Shown piece after piece: positions 1 to 9,700 of a stretch of 64,000 nucleotides of DNA. The stretch's first letter is position 1. Each line of letters opens with the position of its first letter. The translations under genes were made by a program, and so were the position numbers. The DNA comes from Paenibacillus selenitireducens (lineage in GTDB: Bacteria; Bacillota; Bacilli; Paenibacillales; Paenibacillaceae), in contig NZ_MSZX01000010.1 in NCBI RefSeq assembly GCF_002021565.1, positions 124,027 to 188,026 of the forward strand, written 5' to 3'. A model generated the notes under the pieces. The model was not told where the DNA came from. It did not search any database and worked only from the letters and a program-made list of their open reading frames with translations.

Positions 1-848
1 CCCCGCCAACGTGTACCACTCGATGACTCGGTGATGATGTTGGATTGATTCCCCAGTGCCATAAACCGCTTATGGACATCCAGTGCACTCGCTGGCCGTA
101 AACCGGAATCCACCTGCAATAATTGCTCAAGGACGGTTCGAAAAGCTGCTGGTACATCCGCAGGTATGCAATCCTCTACATCTCTTTCCCACTTCGTCGC
201 TCTTCCTGACGTAATTAGATACAACAGCAGCGCACCCAACCCATATAAATCGCTGCGAGCATCCGTCTGTCTGCCTGCATACTGTTCTGGTGCCGCGAAT
301 CCTACGGTTCCCAAGCAAAGAGTATCGTCCTCTTGATTCGGCTTGAATTGTCTTGCAATGCCAAAATCAATCAATCGAATCTGACCGTGAACATCCATCA
401 TCACATTCGATGGCTTTAAATCCCGATATACAATGGGCGGTTTTCGTTCATGAAGGTATTGCAATACTTCACATAATTGAAGTGCATAACGGAGTACATG
501 TTCAAATGGCAAAGTCCGTTCCATACGTTGAAAATAGGCGGCTAACGTCTCTCCAGCGATATAATCCATGAACAAGTACATATATCCGTCTTCATCCGGA
601 CCCATAAAATCCACGATTTGAGGCAAATAGGGATGGTTCAGCTGAATTAACATATCTGCCTCTGCTGTGATGCCAGCCACATCTCCGGGAAAAAGTAATC
701 GAGTTTCCTTTACGGCCCAACGTTTCCCCTTTAACTTCAAATCCTCTACCACATAGACATAACTCATCCCTCCTTCGCCAATGCGTTGACTTACCCGATA
801 TCGACCTCCTAGTACCTGATTTACTTGAAGCTTAGATATCCATTTCAT
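1..848 (-). CDS. Serine/threonine protein kinase, 3' end outside window
   Basis: Hanks-type Ser/Thr kinase that phosphorylates proteins with ATP. The 282 visible residues give a complete catalytic domain: Gly-rich loop GEGGMSYV (24–31), ATP-binding Lys47 in VKE, catalytic loop YRDLKPSN (141–148, Tyr instead of the usual His of HRD), DFG at 161–163 and APE at 186–188. The frame is open to base 1, so any C-terminal membrane or sensor domain is not visible. The ATG at 848 is preceded by AAGAGGAG eight bases upstream. It has its own promoter and a hairpin plus T-run in the leader, so it is probably transcribed separately from the upstream genes. The kinase call is firm; the signal and substrates are unknown. 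Confidence 0.95.
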   Translation of the reverse strand, partial: MKWISKLQVNQVLGGRYRVSQRIGEGGMSYVYVVEDLKLKGKRWAVKETRLLFPGDVAGITAEADMLIQLNHPYLPQIVDFMGPDEDGYMYLFMDYIAGETLAAYFQRMERTLPFEHVLRYALQLCEVLQYLHERKPPIVYRDLKPSNVMMDVHGQIRLIDFGIARQFKPNQEDDTLCLGTVGFAAPEQYAGRQTDARSDLYGLGALLLYLITSGRATKWERDVEDCIPADVPAAFRTVLEQLLQVDSGLRPASALDVHKRFMALGNQSNIITESSSGTRWR

Positions 849-871
849 AGCGATAACTCCTCTTGAACGAC

Positions 872-942
872 AAAAAGGGAAAGCTTCTCGAACCATTCCA
901 GCGACATTGCAGTCGACTGGATGTATTCGGGATGCTTTCCCT
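872..942 (-). terminator. Terminator-like hairpin in the kinase leader
   Basis: On the minus strand an AGGGAAAGC/GCTTTCCCT outer stem (934–942 with 876–884) encloses further paired segments (CCCGAA/TTCGAG with wobbles, TCCAG/CTGGA, GTCG/CGAC) and is followed by TTTTT at 872–876. It lies between the promoter at 973–1002 and the kinase ATG. It could end transcripts from upstream or act as an attenuator for the kinase. Confidence 0.6.
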
Positions 943-972
943 ATCCAATTCTTATTTCATTGCTTAGGACAC

Positions 973-1002
973 ATTATATATCACAACTTCCAATATTGTC
1001 CA
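973..1002 (-). promoter_or_regulatory. SigA-type promoter for the kinase gene
   Basis: The -35 is TGGACA (1002–997) and the -10 is TATAAT (978–973) with an 18-base spacer, about 40 bases after the stop of the methyltransferase gene and reading toward the kinase. Confidence 0.65.
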
Positions 1003-1040
1003 CACGAAAAATGTAATTCATCCAAATTTATTGAAGTGTA

Positions 1041-2102
1041 TTAATACTTAACCATATACAGCGTTATTTCATCACGGTTATGAACTAACTGTTTTAGACG
1101 ACGGACTTCCAGGTGTTCACTAAATTTCTCCGTGATATCACGAATGGTTTGCAGTGGTTTCTTATGCATCAACTTTACCGTGACAATCGCTGTACCCCCA
1201 GAACGAAGGGCATAGAGTAAATCCGCGACCAATCGTACCATTTGCATCGGGCTCCAACTCATATCACAGACCAACAGATCGAATTGAGAATCACCCAGTT
1301 TTACTTCCGAAGCGTTTTTCTTCAATATCGTCAATCTGCGATGATCAGCGAGTGACGGATGCATGGCTGCTGGATCAATAGCCGTTACTTTTAATCCACG
1401 TTCAAGCAGCAATGATGTCCATCCTCCGGGTGCCGCTCCAATGTCCAACCCTTCCTTGAAATCTGCTAAATCCAGACCAAATGCACGCTCTGCCTCTAAT
1501 AACTTAAACTTCGCCCGAGAAATTTGACCTTCTTCTCTTTGAAAACGCAAAGCGCCCCCAGACCAGTCACTTAAATTCTCGGAGGGTGTAGATAACCCTA
1601 CGTACAAGAGTTCTTTATCCATAAACACGGAAATAATCCAATCCGATCCACGTGTAACGACTTCCACACCGGCTTCAGTTAAGGTATGATCAAGCGATGC
1701 TTTAAGTTCTTGAAGATCTAGATTTGTTGCTTCCACGTTTCCCTTACGAATCTGTACTGCAACCGTCTGCCCTGGCTTTAATTCGGATTTTGTACCTAGA
1801 TACCCCTGCAATGCGCTTATTGCTTGTGAGGATTCTAAAGAAGCATAATCGACTTCCAACGCAACCGGTTGAATATGACGCAAAAAAATCAGAGGGTCTG
1901 TTTGCAGCTGCCGTTGAACTTCGATGACATCTGCCGGAAGCGTAACGACGATGACTTCATCAGGAATCAATACTGTAGCCTTAACCTGCCCGAACCGGCG
2001 ACGTAGTTCTTCTTGCGCATATGCGATAAAGCTATGGTTCGCCGTACAAATCCATTTCGACGATCCTGCTGCGTGCTCTTGTTGTTCATGTTCATTATTC
2101 AA
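1041..2102 (-). CDS. RlmM-like FtsJ-fold RNA 2'-O-methyltransferase
   Basis: 353-residue SAM-dependent methyltransferase. The N-terminal ~170 residues look like the THUMP-type RNA-binding part of RlmM (YgdE), and the C-terminal half is an RrmJ/FtsJ-like Rossmann fold with the SAM motif DIGAAPGGWT at 220–229. The K-D-K-E tetrad of 2'-O-ribose methyltransferases is visible as about Lys198, Asp280 (CDMSW), Lys310 (VKLMH) and Glu345. This supports a methyltransferase acting on a ribose in RNA, as RlmM does on 23S rRNA; the actual target here is inference. The gene follows the ABC ATPase gene by three bases and is probably cotranscribed with it. Confidence 0.85.
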   Translation of the reverse strand: MNNEHEQQEHAAGSSKWICTANHSFIAYAQEELRRRFGQVKATVLIPDEVIVVTLPADVIEVQRQLQTDPLIFLRHIQPVALEVDYASLESSQAISALQGYLGTKSELKPGQTVAVQIRKGNVEATNLDLQELKASLDHTLTEAGVEVVTRGSDWIISVFMDKELLYVGLSTPSENLSDWSGGALRFQREEGQISRAKFKLLEAERAFGLDLADFKEGLDIGAAPGGWTSLLLERGLKVTAIDPAAMHPSLADHRRLTILKKNASEVKLGDSQFDLLVCDMSWSPMQMVRLVADLLYALRSGGTAIVTVKLMHKKPLQTIRDITEKFSEHLEVRRLKQLVHNRDEITLYMVKY

Positions 2103-2105
2103 CTT

Positions 2106-2882
2106 CTATAAACCTCCAGCTCGCACCCGAATCCAAGGCCTGCCATCTACCCATTCAAGGGTGAGCGGCACTTCGTATGCTTGTTTTAATATTTCAGGTG
2201 TCAGAACATCCTGTTTCTCTCCTGCGGCGATTAACTTTCCTTCATGAATAAGTGCCACATGTGTAAATAAGGGAACGATCTCCTCTAAGTGGTGTGTCAC
2301 ATACACAAGCGAAATATTTCTATTTTTCAAATATTCAATTTGATCCAGAAATTTCTCTCGCTCATATAAATCCAACCCCGCGCAAGGCTCGTCCAAAATG
2401 AGTAATTGAGGATCTGCCATGAGGGCTCTTGCAAGCATGATTTTCTTCCGTTCACCTTGCGATAACGTACCCAATGGTTGATCTGCCATATGACCCAAAT
2501 TCATATCTTGGATGATTCCCCTAGCCTTCTCTTGAACGTCTGTAGGAATCTCTTGATAGAAACGCAAAAAACCATAGGCACCCGTCGCCACAACTTCCCA
2601 TACAGGGTCCCTTAGGGTCAGCTTTTCCATTAAGGACTGACTTATATACCCAATCTTCGTCCGAACTTCGCGAATATCGCATTCCCCGTACCGATTCCCC
2701 ATGACATCGATTACACCCGAACTTGGGAACATATAGCCCGTCATCATTTCGAGCAGCGTCGTTTTCCCCGAACCATTTCGCCCTAGAATAACCCAATGTT
2801 GTCCTTCCCGCATGTCTAGACTGACATCGTCAAGAATTTGGCGCTCTTCACGTCTTAATTTAATATGCTGCATCGAAATCAT
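2106..2882 (-). CDS. ABC transporter ATP-binding protein (YlmA/ModF-like)
   Basis: 258-residue ABC ATPase with Walker A GRNGSGKT (34–41), signature LSQGE near residue 140, Walker B LLILDEP near 160 and the switch His in VTHH. No permease or binding-protein gene is adjacent, so the partner, if any, is elsewhere; orphan ATPases of this YlmA type are common in Bacillota. It overlaps the preceding thioredoxin gene by four bases (ATGA junction) and is followed after three bases by the RlmM-like gene, so these form one operon. Substrate unknown. Confidence 0.85.
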   Translation of the reverse strand: MISMQHIKLRREERQILDDVSLDMREGQHWVILGRNGSGKTTLLEMMTGYMFPSSGVIDVMGNRYGECDIREVRTKIGYISQSLMEKLTLRDPVWEVVATGAYGFLRFYQEIPTDVQEKARGIIQDMNLGHMADQPLGTLSQGERKKIMLARALMADPQLLILDEPCAGLDLYEREKFLDQIEYLKNRNISLVYVTHHLEEIVPLFTHVALIHEGKLIAAGEKQDVLTPEILKQAYEVPLTLEWVDGRPWIRVRAGGL

Positions 2883-3205
2883 CGAATCACATCCTTTATG
2901 ATGTTAAATAAGTGCTCAACCGAACGCATCTCGTAAACTTGTAACGGCTCTACTCTCCGATTTCCATAAAATAATAACAGCCCCGGAATGCTACGAACCT
3001 GATATCGTGCAACCATACGAGGTGAGAAGTTCATATTTAATTGCAGGAGTTCTGCCTCAGGAAGCATCGCCTCTACAACATGGAGCATGCGCATCGCAGC
3101 CTTACAGGTTCCACATAATGGGGTATACATCAGGACGCCGAAGGGTTTGCCCAATTCAATCTGTTCGATGAGAGACAGCACCTCTTGTTCACTGACTTCC
3201 CGCAT
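2879..3205 (-). CDS. Thioredoxin family protein
   Basis: 108-residue single thioredoxin fold with active-site CGTC (31–34) and a cis-proline loop SIPGLLLF, so it is probably a cytosolic thiol-disulfide oxidoreductase; no signal peptide is seen. I chose the ATG at 3205 (GTGAGG about seven bases upstream) rather than upstream codons because it gives the normal thioredoxin length. It overlaps the end of the preceding receiver-like gene by 17 bases and overlaps the next ABC ATPase gene by four, implying translational coupling. The CGTC motif differs from the CGPC of general thioredoxins, so the redox partner may be specific. Confidence 0.85.
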   Translation of the reverse strand: MREVSEQEVLSLIEQIELGKPFGVLMYTPLCGTCKAAMRMLHVVEAMLPEAELLQLNMNFSPRMVARYQVRSIPGLLLFYGNRRVEPLQVYEMRSVEHLFNIIKDVIR

Positions 3206-3539
3206 CAGACGCCTCACGAATTCGTTGAATAACCGATTGGGGCATCGGTCCATCATGTAATATCACATGTTCCGGTTTATTCTGATACAGGAGCTCGTAC
3301 ATCGCTTTTCTACCGGAGAAACTAGACGTGTGCAAATAGATCTCACGCGGATATAACCCACGGAGTACCATTTGCTTGACCAACTGTGTCCCGTTCGTCT
3401 GATGGATTCCCAAATCATGGTCCAGCGACAGAATATCGACTTCCTCATGCTCGAGCAATAGCAAGCATTCCTCCGCCGATCTTGCATACACAAATCCAAC
3501 CGGACATCGACGGAAGTCATCCAAAAACACATGAACCAT
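3189..3539 (-). CDS. Cyclic-phosphate processing receiver-domain protein
   Basis: 116-residue protein starting MVHVFLDDFRRCP, with LDHDLG near residue 40. The LDD-x-R-x2-P start and LDHDLG motif are those of the family annotated as cyclic-phosphate processing receiver domain, a stand-alone receiver-like fold predicted to act in RNA end or nucleotide processing rather than classical phosphorelay. The start at 3539 has GAGGTG seven bases upstream. It lies 20 bases after the glycosylase gene and overlaps the thioredoxin gene. Family assignment is by motif recognition; biochemical role is not established. Confidence 0.75.
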   Translation of the reverse strand: MVHVFLDDFRRCPVGFVYARSAEECLLLLEHEEVDILSLDHDLGIHQTNGTQLVKQMVLRGLYPREIYLHTSSFSGRKAMYELLYQNKPEHVILHDGPMPQSVIQRIREASDAGSQ

Positions 3540-3559
3540 AATCTCACACCTCACACCCA

Positions 3560-4375
3560 TTAATGCTCGCCTTGACATTCCCCACAGAAGTAGGTTTTAC
3601 GCGAGCCTACTTCAGTCTTTTGAATCTTCGCTCCACAGCGCGGACAACTCTGTCCTTCACGATCATAGACGCGGATTTGTTGTCTATAACCACCTGTTAA
3701 CGTATCATCAGCAGAAAAGTGCTGCTCCCCTACACCGCCTTGTTCAATCGCTTCAGTTAGGACATGTTGTACGCTTCGATATAAGCGCTCGATGGTCTCC
3801 TCGGATAACTCCTGAAGCTTCACGGAAGGTAATAACGCAGCATCAAAAGCAATCTCATCAGCATACACATTTCCAAGACCGGCTACGAAATTCTGTTGAA
3901 CAAGCGCAGATTTTAACATGCCGCGTTTTTTGTTAAACAGCTCTTTAAATTTAGCTAAAGTCATTCTACGGTCCAATAACTCGGGTCCAAGATCACTCAA
4001 GATCGAATCTGCATCTTTGACGGAGAGCATGTGAAGATAGCCTTGACGAAGACCATTGAAGCTGAGTACATTCGTTCCAAAGGCAATAGCTAAATGTCCC
4101 GTCTGATGTTCTTCATCTTCTTGTGGACCATAATGCATCGAACCTGTCAGCCCTAAGTGAAGCAGCAAACGTCTCCCGTTATCTAAATGAAACAATAAAA
4201 ATTTTCCTCGACGTTCGATAAATAAAACTTCTTGACCTGTTAATTCATTCACGAATTCAGCAGGATCTAAATTCACAAGCTTCTCTTCTGCTACACGTAC
4301 TTCCGTAATTAACTTATTAATAATCTGCTCAGATAGCAGCTTCTTGTACGTTTCTATTTCAGGTAATTCCAACAC
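3560..4375 (-). CDS. Fpg/Nei family DNA glycosylase with Leu at position 2
   Basis: 271-residue formamidopyrimidine/endonuclease VIII-type glycosylase, a base-excision repair enzyme for oxidised bases. It has the N-terminal ELPEIE block (Glu3 and Glu6 present), Lys58 in RRGKF, a helix-two-turn-helix region around GLGNVYADE, and a C-terminal zinc finger (Cys244, 247, 264, 267) with Arg259. The best start is GTG at 4375, eight bases after GGAGG; it gives Met-Leu-Glu-Leu-Pro-Glu. The catalytic N-terminal Pro2 of classical family members is therefore Leu. Base removal may persist while the Pro-dependent lyase step is altered; this is inference. Upstream in-frame ATG codons add non-conserved residues and have poorer SD spacing. 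Confidence 0.88.
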   Translation of the reverse strand: MLELPEIETYKKLLSEQIINKLITEVRVAEEKLVNLDPAEFVNELTGQEVLFIERRGKFLLFHLDNGRRLLLHLGLTGSMHYGPQEDEEHQTGHLAIAFGTNVLSFNGLRQGYLHMLSVKDADSILSDLGPELLDRRMTLAKFKELFNKKRGMLKSALVQQNFVAGLGNVYADEIAFDAALLPSVKLQELSEETIERLYRSVQHVLTEAIEQGGVGEQHFSADDTLTGGYRQQIRVYDREGQSCPRCGAKIQKTEVGSRKTYFCGECQGEH

Positions 4376-4432
4376 GTATTTTCCCTCCATGTCGCCACGT
4401 GATGATGACATCATTTATGTATCTTTGTTATT

Positions 4433-5242
4433 CTATTGCGAACATCTGCCAGTGGTCACAGCTGCAGCCTCATACAGATCTTTACACACGCAATAAGGTT
4501 TCACTCCTGCTTGTTCCAGTAGAACATCCATATTGTCTGAAGTTGCTAAGCCAGTCAGCACCAGGATCGTATCGCATCCCGCCGCTTGTCCCGCTCTCAA
4601 ATCCGTTAACGGATTATCCCCAACCACAATGGCATCTTGAGGTTCGCAGTTGATCCGACTTAGTGCATAACGCATAATGATGTTGGATGGTTTTCCCATG
4701 ACCAACGGTTCGGTCTGCGTGGCGGCTTGGATGGCGGCAGATAAGGTCCCCGCCCCAGGCATAATGCCCGTGTCGGACGGTAATAACAGATCCGGGTTCG
4801 TCAAAATATAGGAAGCCCCATTGCGAATCCAGTTCACAGCCTTAGCTAGTTTACCATAATCAAAAGCACGGTCAATCCCTTGAACCACAATTTCCGGATT
4901 TTCCTCTGTGATTTCCACCCCGACTTCTTTTAATGCTTCTTCCAGTCCATATTCACCGATCACAGCCACGCTGACCCCGATTGGATAATGCTCCTTCACA
5001 TATTGTGCAGCCGCGATCGCGGACGTATATACGTCTTCTTTTACCGCTGGGATTCCCATATCAAGCAAATGCGCTGCAACATCTTCAGGTGTTCGCGAGG
5101 AGTTGTTCGTAACGAATAAATAAGGAATATGTAATGCCTGAAGTTCTTGAATCCACTGATCAGCGCCCTCAATGCGACGTTTACCGTGGTATAAGGTTCC
5201 ATCCAGATCAATAAGTAATGCTTTAGGTTTCATGTTAGTCAT
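4433..5242 (-). CDS. HAD-IIA family sugar phosphatase (YutF/NagD-like)
   Basis: 269-residue HAD hydrolase of the NagD/AraL subfamily. Motif I is LLIDLDGTLYHG (near 10–21), motif II FVTNNSS (~43–49), Lys motif in MGKPSN and motif IV VVGDNPLTD. The large C2 cap between motifs II and III is typical of this group, which dephosphorylates small sugar phosphates or nucleotides. Start ATG at 5242 follows AAAGGAA by five bases. It sits 57 bases upstream of the glycosylase gene in the same direction. Substrate cannot be told from sequence. Confidence 0.88.
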   Translation of the reverse strand: MTNMKPKALLIDLDGTLYHGKRRIEGADQWIQELQALHIPYLFVTNNSSRTPEDVAAHLLDMGIPAVKEDVYTSAIAAAQYVKEHYPIGVSVAVIGEYGLEEALKEVGVEITEENPEIVVQGIDRAFDYGKLAKAVNWIRNGASYILTNPDLLLPSDTGIMPGAGTLSAAIQAATQTEPLVMGKPSNIIMRYALSRINCEPQDAIVVGDNPLTDLRAGQAAGCDTILVLTGLATSDNMDVLLEQAGVKPYCVCKDLYEAAAVTTGRCSQ

Positions 5243-5439
5243 GGCAATTCCTTTCTTCCGCTGTAGTTCAATGGAGTAGATATGACATCATCATAACGAA
5301 TTACCATCGAGCCTGCAACGCAAACAGCCATTTGAAGACAAATCAAGTCAAAATCCAGTCATTTCCCAGCTAACCTTGTCAAATCCTGCGCTTTCCCGGG
5401 AAAGTTTTATGGTCATGCTTGGATCATGCCTTCATCGTT

Positions 5440-5574
5440 TTATTGCCGAAACATATAGATCACATAGCCCACGACACTAAAAAGTATGAGTAGCAGTGCG
5501 ATCACATTTAGAAATGATCTTCTGGTTTCTGGGGTGTTATATTTATTACGCCCATGATCATCATAATTTGGCAC
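5440..5574 (-). CDS. Small single-pass membrane protein downstream of rnz
   Basis: A 44-residue ORF starting GTG at 5574, seven bases after a strong GGGAGG site, 36 bases downstream of the RNase Z stop. The product has a polar, basic N-terminal half (MPNYDDHGRNKYNTPETRRS) and then one hydrophobic helix of about 20 residues, ending FRQ. The SD, spacing and clear membrane segment support a real gene. It is not a family I recognise. Probable orientation is N-terminus inside because of the Arg-Arg before the helix. Confidence 0.6.
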   Translation of the reverse strand: MPNYDDHGRNKYNTPETRRSFLNVIALLLILFSVVGYVIYMFRQ

Positions 5575-5610
5575 CTTACTGCCTCCCTTGTTGTTTTTGA
5601 TTTCATATGC

Positions 5611-6528
5611 TTAATATTTTCGGATGGGGACCAGTTGATGCTGCTTCGCAGCTACCGTGTTATCAAAAATGACTTTAGCCTCTTCAACGAGCGGGTTCTC
5701 TTCAGAATACCGAGCACTGAAATGGGTCAAGACAAGCAGCCCCACACCTGCATCACGTGCTGTCTCGGCAGCTTGTTTAGTAGTACTGTGATAATAAGTT
5801 TCCGCTAAATCCTCCAGCCCTTCCATAAAAGTGGCTTCATGCACAAGCACATCTGCATCCTTCGCAAGACGCAAGGATCCCTGACAAGGTCTCGTATCCC
5901 CCAAAATCGTGACAATCACGCCAGGTTGAGGTTCGCTAATCATGTCCGAAGCACGAATGACACGGCCATCGTCTAATCGGAGATCAATTCCTTGCTTGAT
6001 CTTGCCAAACATAGGACCTGGTTGAACACCTAACTTCATCAACTCGTCCACCTTCAACTTGCCAGGTCTCGGTTTTTCAATCATTCGGAATCCATACGAT
6101 TCAATGCGATGATCCAACAAGCCCGATTCGACCGTACATTGCTCATCCTCATATATGACTCCTTCGTGAAGTTCATGGAAACGGAGTTCATAATTAATAT
6201 GAGATTGACTTAATTGCAACGCAGTCTCTATAAATGTGCGAACGCCTTGCGGTCCGTAAATGTCTAAGGGCTCGGTTCCGCCTTGATGTGATCGACTGGA
6301 TAGCAGTCCAGGTAATCCAAAAATATGGTCCCCGTGCAAATGTGTAATAAAAATTTTTTCCAGTTTGCTTGGTTTTAAGGGTGAGCGTAAAATTTGATGC
6401 TGCGTTGCCTCTCCGGCATCGAACAACCAGAAGGTTCCTCGTTCATCGAACATGCGCAGCGCGATCGAAGTGACATTGCGTTCCGTCGTTGGCATCCCAG
6501 CACCCGTTCCCAGAAAATAGAGCTCCAT
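5611..6528 (-). CDS. rnz: Ribonuclease Z
   Basis: 305-residue metallo-beta-lactamase-fold endonuclease that removes 3' trailers from tRNA precursors. The zinc motif HLHGDH is at 63–68 and the N-terminus MELYFLGTGAGMPTTERN is the standard bacterial RNase Z start. Further metal ligands are in ILGDTR and LTHFSARY. ATG at 6528 has GGGAGG six bases upstream, while upstream in-frame codons add only a non-conserved extension. Length equals that of the short RNase Z form. It lies downstream of metH in the same direction, separated by 185 bases. Confidence 0.96.
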   Translation of the reverse strand: MELYFLGTGAGMPTTERNVTSIALRMFDERGTFWLFDAGEATQHQILRSPLKPSKLEKIFITHLHGDHIFGLPGLLSSRSHQGGTEPLDIYGPQGVRTFIETALQLSQSHINYELRFHELHEGVIYEDEQCTVESGLLDHRIESYGFRMIEKPRPGKLKVDELMKLGVQPGPMFGKIKQGIDLRLDDGRVIRASDMISEPQPGVIVTILGDTRPCQGSLRLAKDADVLVHEATFMEGLEDLAETYYHSTTKQAAETARDAGVGLLVLTHFSARYSEENPLVEEAKVIFDNTVAAKQHQLVPIRKY

Positions 6529-6713
6529 AACACACCTCCCATTTGCAACAAGAGCCCCCGGCTCGCGGAGGCTCTTCATCGCATTTACTCTTTATTGCCA
6601 CAATAGAATTAATCATAGTTTCGACGTATCGAAGATAAAAAATTCTATTTGGTGATAAAACCTACATCTAAACGCGGTCGCTCATCTTTGAAAGGCCGAG
6701 GGTAGAGGTTTTC

Positions 6714-9700
6714 TTATGCTTTGTCGACGTTAAAATATTGCGCTTGCGGATGGGCAAATACCATGGCAGATACCGAAGCTTCCGGTTCCATCATAAAACC
6801 CTCCGTTAATTCTACGCCGATATCTTCCGGTTTCAACAGTGCAAACAACGGACCCTGATCCTCAAGGTCTGGACAGGCAGGATAACCAAACGATACGCGA
6901 ATCCCTTGATATCTTGCTCCATGGCGCTGCTTCATCGTCATCTCAGCTGAGTCTGGGAATCCCCAAATATCGCGCATCATGTGGTGAACACGTTCGGCTA
7001 ATCCCTCAGCAACTTCCAGAGCAACGGATTGAAGAGCATGCGAGCGTAGGTAATCCCCTGCTTCTTTATAGGTCTGGGACAGCTCCCGTACACCATTCCC
7101 CGCGGTAACAACCAAGAATCCTACGTAATCCATGACGCCGCTCTCGACCGATTTTAAATAATCCGCCAGGCACAAGTAAGGTTCAACTTGTTGGCGAGGG
7201 AACGTAAATGTGTGAAGAACTTTGGTCGTATCCATTGGATCATAAATAATAATATCATTACCAGATGATTGCGCTGGGAAGAATCGATACATCCCTTGTG
7301 CCTTAATGATCCCATCTTGAATCGCTTGCTGCAAAATTTGATCCACGGTCGCCTTGAGCTCTACCGCTTTGTCATTGTTCTCAGCTAATAACTGTTCCAC
7401 AGATCCCCGCAGTCCCAAATGATGTCCAAGAAGCATCTGCATATTAATATATGGAATAATATGTCCTAACGGATAATCTCTTAAAATGTGACGATCCAAA
7501 TCCGGCGGCGTAAAGACAGGCGCATTCGGGTCAATATTGGATCGAACCGCACGCGATAGTTGTGGAAGAGGTTTCTTCTCTTCTTCAACACCGGCGTTCT
7601 CCTTCATGGCCTCCGTCTCTTGCACCATGATTTGACGTTGTTCCGGATTCATCAGCTTATTCGCAAGATCTAGGCCATCCATCGCATCCTTAGCATATAA
7701 GACAAGTCCATTATATTCAGGTAAAATACGTGTTTTCGTAAATTTACGCGTTAACGCTGCACCACCAACCATGATGGGAACATCGATCTGTGCATTTCTT
7801 AAATCTTGCGCTGTAAGCACCATCTGTTGAGCTGATTTCACGAGCAGGCCGGAAAGGCCGATTGCATCCGGTTTTTCACGGCGATAAGCATCAATGATCT
7901 GCTCAGGTGGTACTTTAATCCCCAAGTTGACGATGTCATAACCATTATTCGATAAAATGATCTCAACGAGGTTCTTACCGATATCATGAACATCACCTTT
8001 TACGGTGGCAAGCATGATTTTCCCTTTTACCGCTGTCTCATTCTTCTCCATGAACTGCTCGAGATGAGCAACCGATGCTTTCATGACCTCTGCGCTTTGA
8101 AGCACCTCTGCGACAATGAGTTCATTATTATTGAATAACCGTCCTACCTCAGACATCCCTGCCATCAATGGACCGTTAATGACTTCAAGTGCTGTATACT
8201 TCTTCAAAGCTTCATCTAAATCGGGAATTAATCCCTCTTTAGTCCCTTCAACAACATACGATGCGAGTCGCTCTTCAAGCGTCAGGTTTGATGCTTTTTC
8301 TTTCTTAACAACCTTTTTATCGCGGAAAGCGGCAACAAAGGCAGCGAGGGTCGCATCATTCGTATTATATAATAATTCTTCGGATAACCGTCGCTCATGC
8401 TCCGGAATGGACGCATAACGTTCAAGCTTCTCCGTATTTACAATCGCATAATCTAGCCCAGCTTTTGTACATTCATATAAAAATACCGAGTTCAGTACTT
8501 CACGACCTGCCTCCGGTAAACCGAACGAGATGTTACTAATCCCTAGGATGGTCTGACACTCAGGCATCGCCTCTTTAATGAGACGTATCCCTTCAATTGT
8601 TTCTTTGGCTGAGCCAATGTACTGTTCATCCCCGGTCCCAACAGGGAATACCAATGGATCGAAAATAATATCTTCCGGCTGCATCCCATATTTATGCACG
8701 AGAAGCTCACGGGAACGCTTAGCTACTTCTAACTTATCTTCCCGGGTAATGGCTTGTCCACGTTCATCTATCGTACCTACAACGGCAGCTGCACCGTATT
8801 TATGAATAATGGGAACGACATGCTCGAATTTTTCTTCCCCATCTTCTAAGTTAATGGAGTTAATAATCGCTTTCCCTTGGGAATATTTCAAAGCAAGATC
8901 AATAACTTTGACATCTGTCGTATCAATAACAAGCGGTACCTTAACCTTCTTGACAACAAGCTCAAGAAACTTAATCATATCTTCTGCTTCTTCACGGTCA
9001 GGATCTTGCACACACACATCAATGACATGCGCACCGCTCTTCACTTGTGCTCTTGCAATTTCAGATGCTTCCTCATACTTGCCTTCTGCAATTAATCGTT
9101 TAAATTTCCGGGAACCTAATACATTCGTCCGTTCACCGACCATGTAGGGGCGATTCTCAGATTCAATATAGACCGTCTCGATCCCCGACACTGCTGGTGG
9201 ATGCGTACCCACAGCACCCCGAGGCTGATACTGGCTTAACAATTCTGCCATAGCGCGGATATGATCCGGCGTCGTACCACAACAACCTCCGGCAATATTC
9301 AGCCAACCCTGCTCCGCAAATCCAGCCATTTTCTTCGCCAATGAATCCGGTGATTCATGATAATGACCATTCTCATCCGGTAACCCGGCATTTGGATAAC
9401 AACTAATTGCGGTATCTGCAATATCCGATAAGGACCGAATATGGTCCCGCATGAATTCGGGTCCCGTAGCGCAGTTCAATCCGACCGAGATCGGCTTAAG
9501 GTGTTCCAAGGAAATATAGAAGGATTCAATATTCTGACCCGCAAGTGTGGTCCCCATCGGTTCAATCGTTCCTGAAATCATAATCGGAAGCGTCTTATCG
9601 GCTGACTCGAATGCACGGCGTATACCAATGCTGCCCGCTTTGACATTCAAGGTATCTTGTGATGTCTCCAACAAAATCGCATCTACACCCGCTTCAATTA

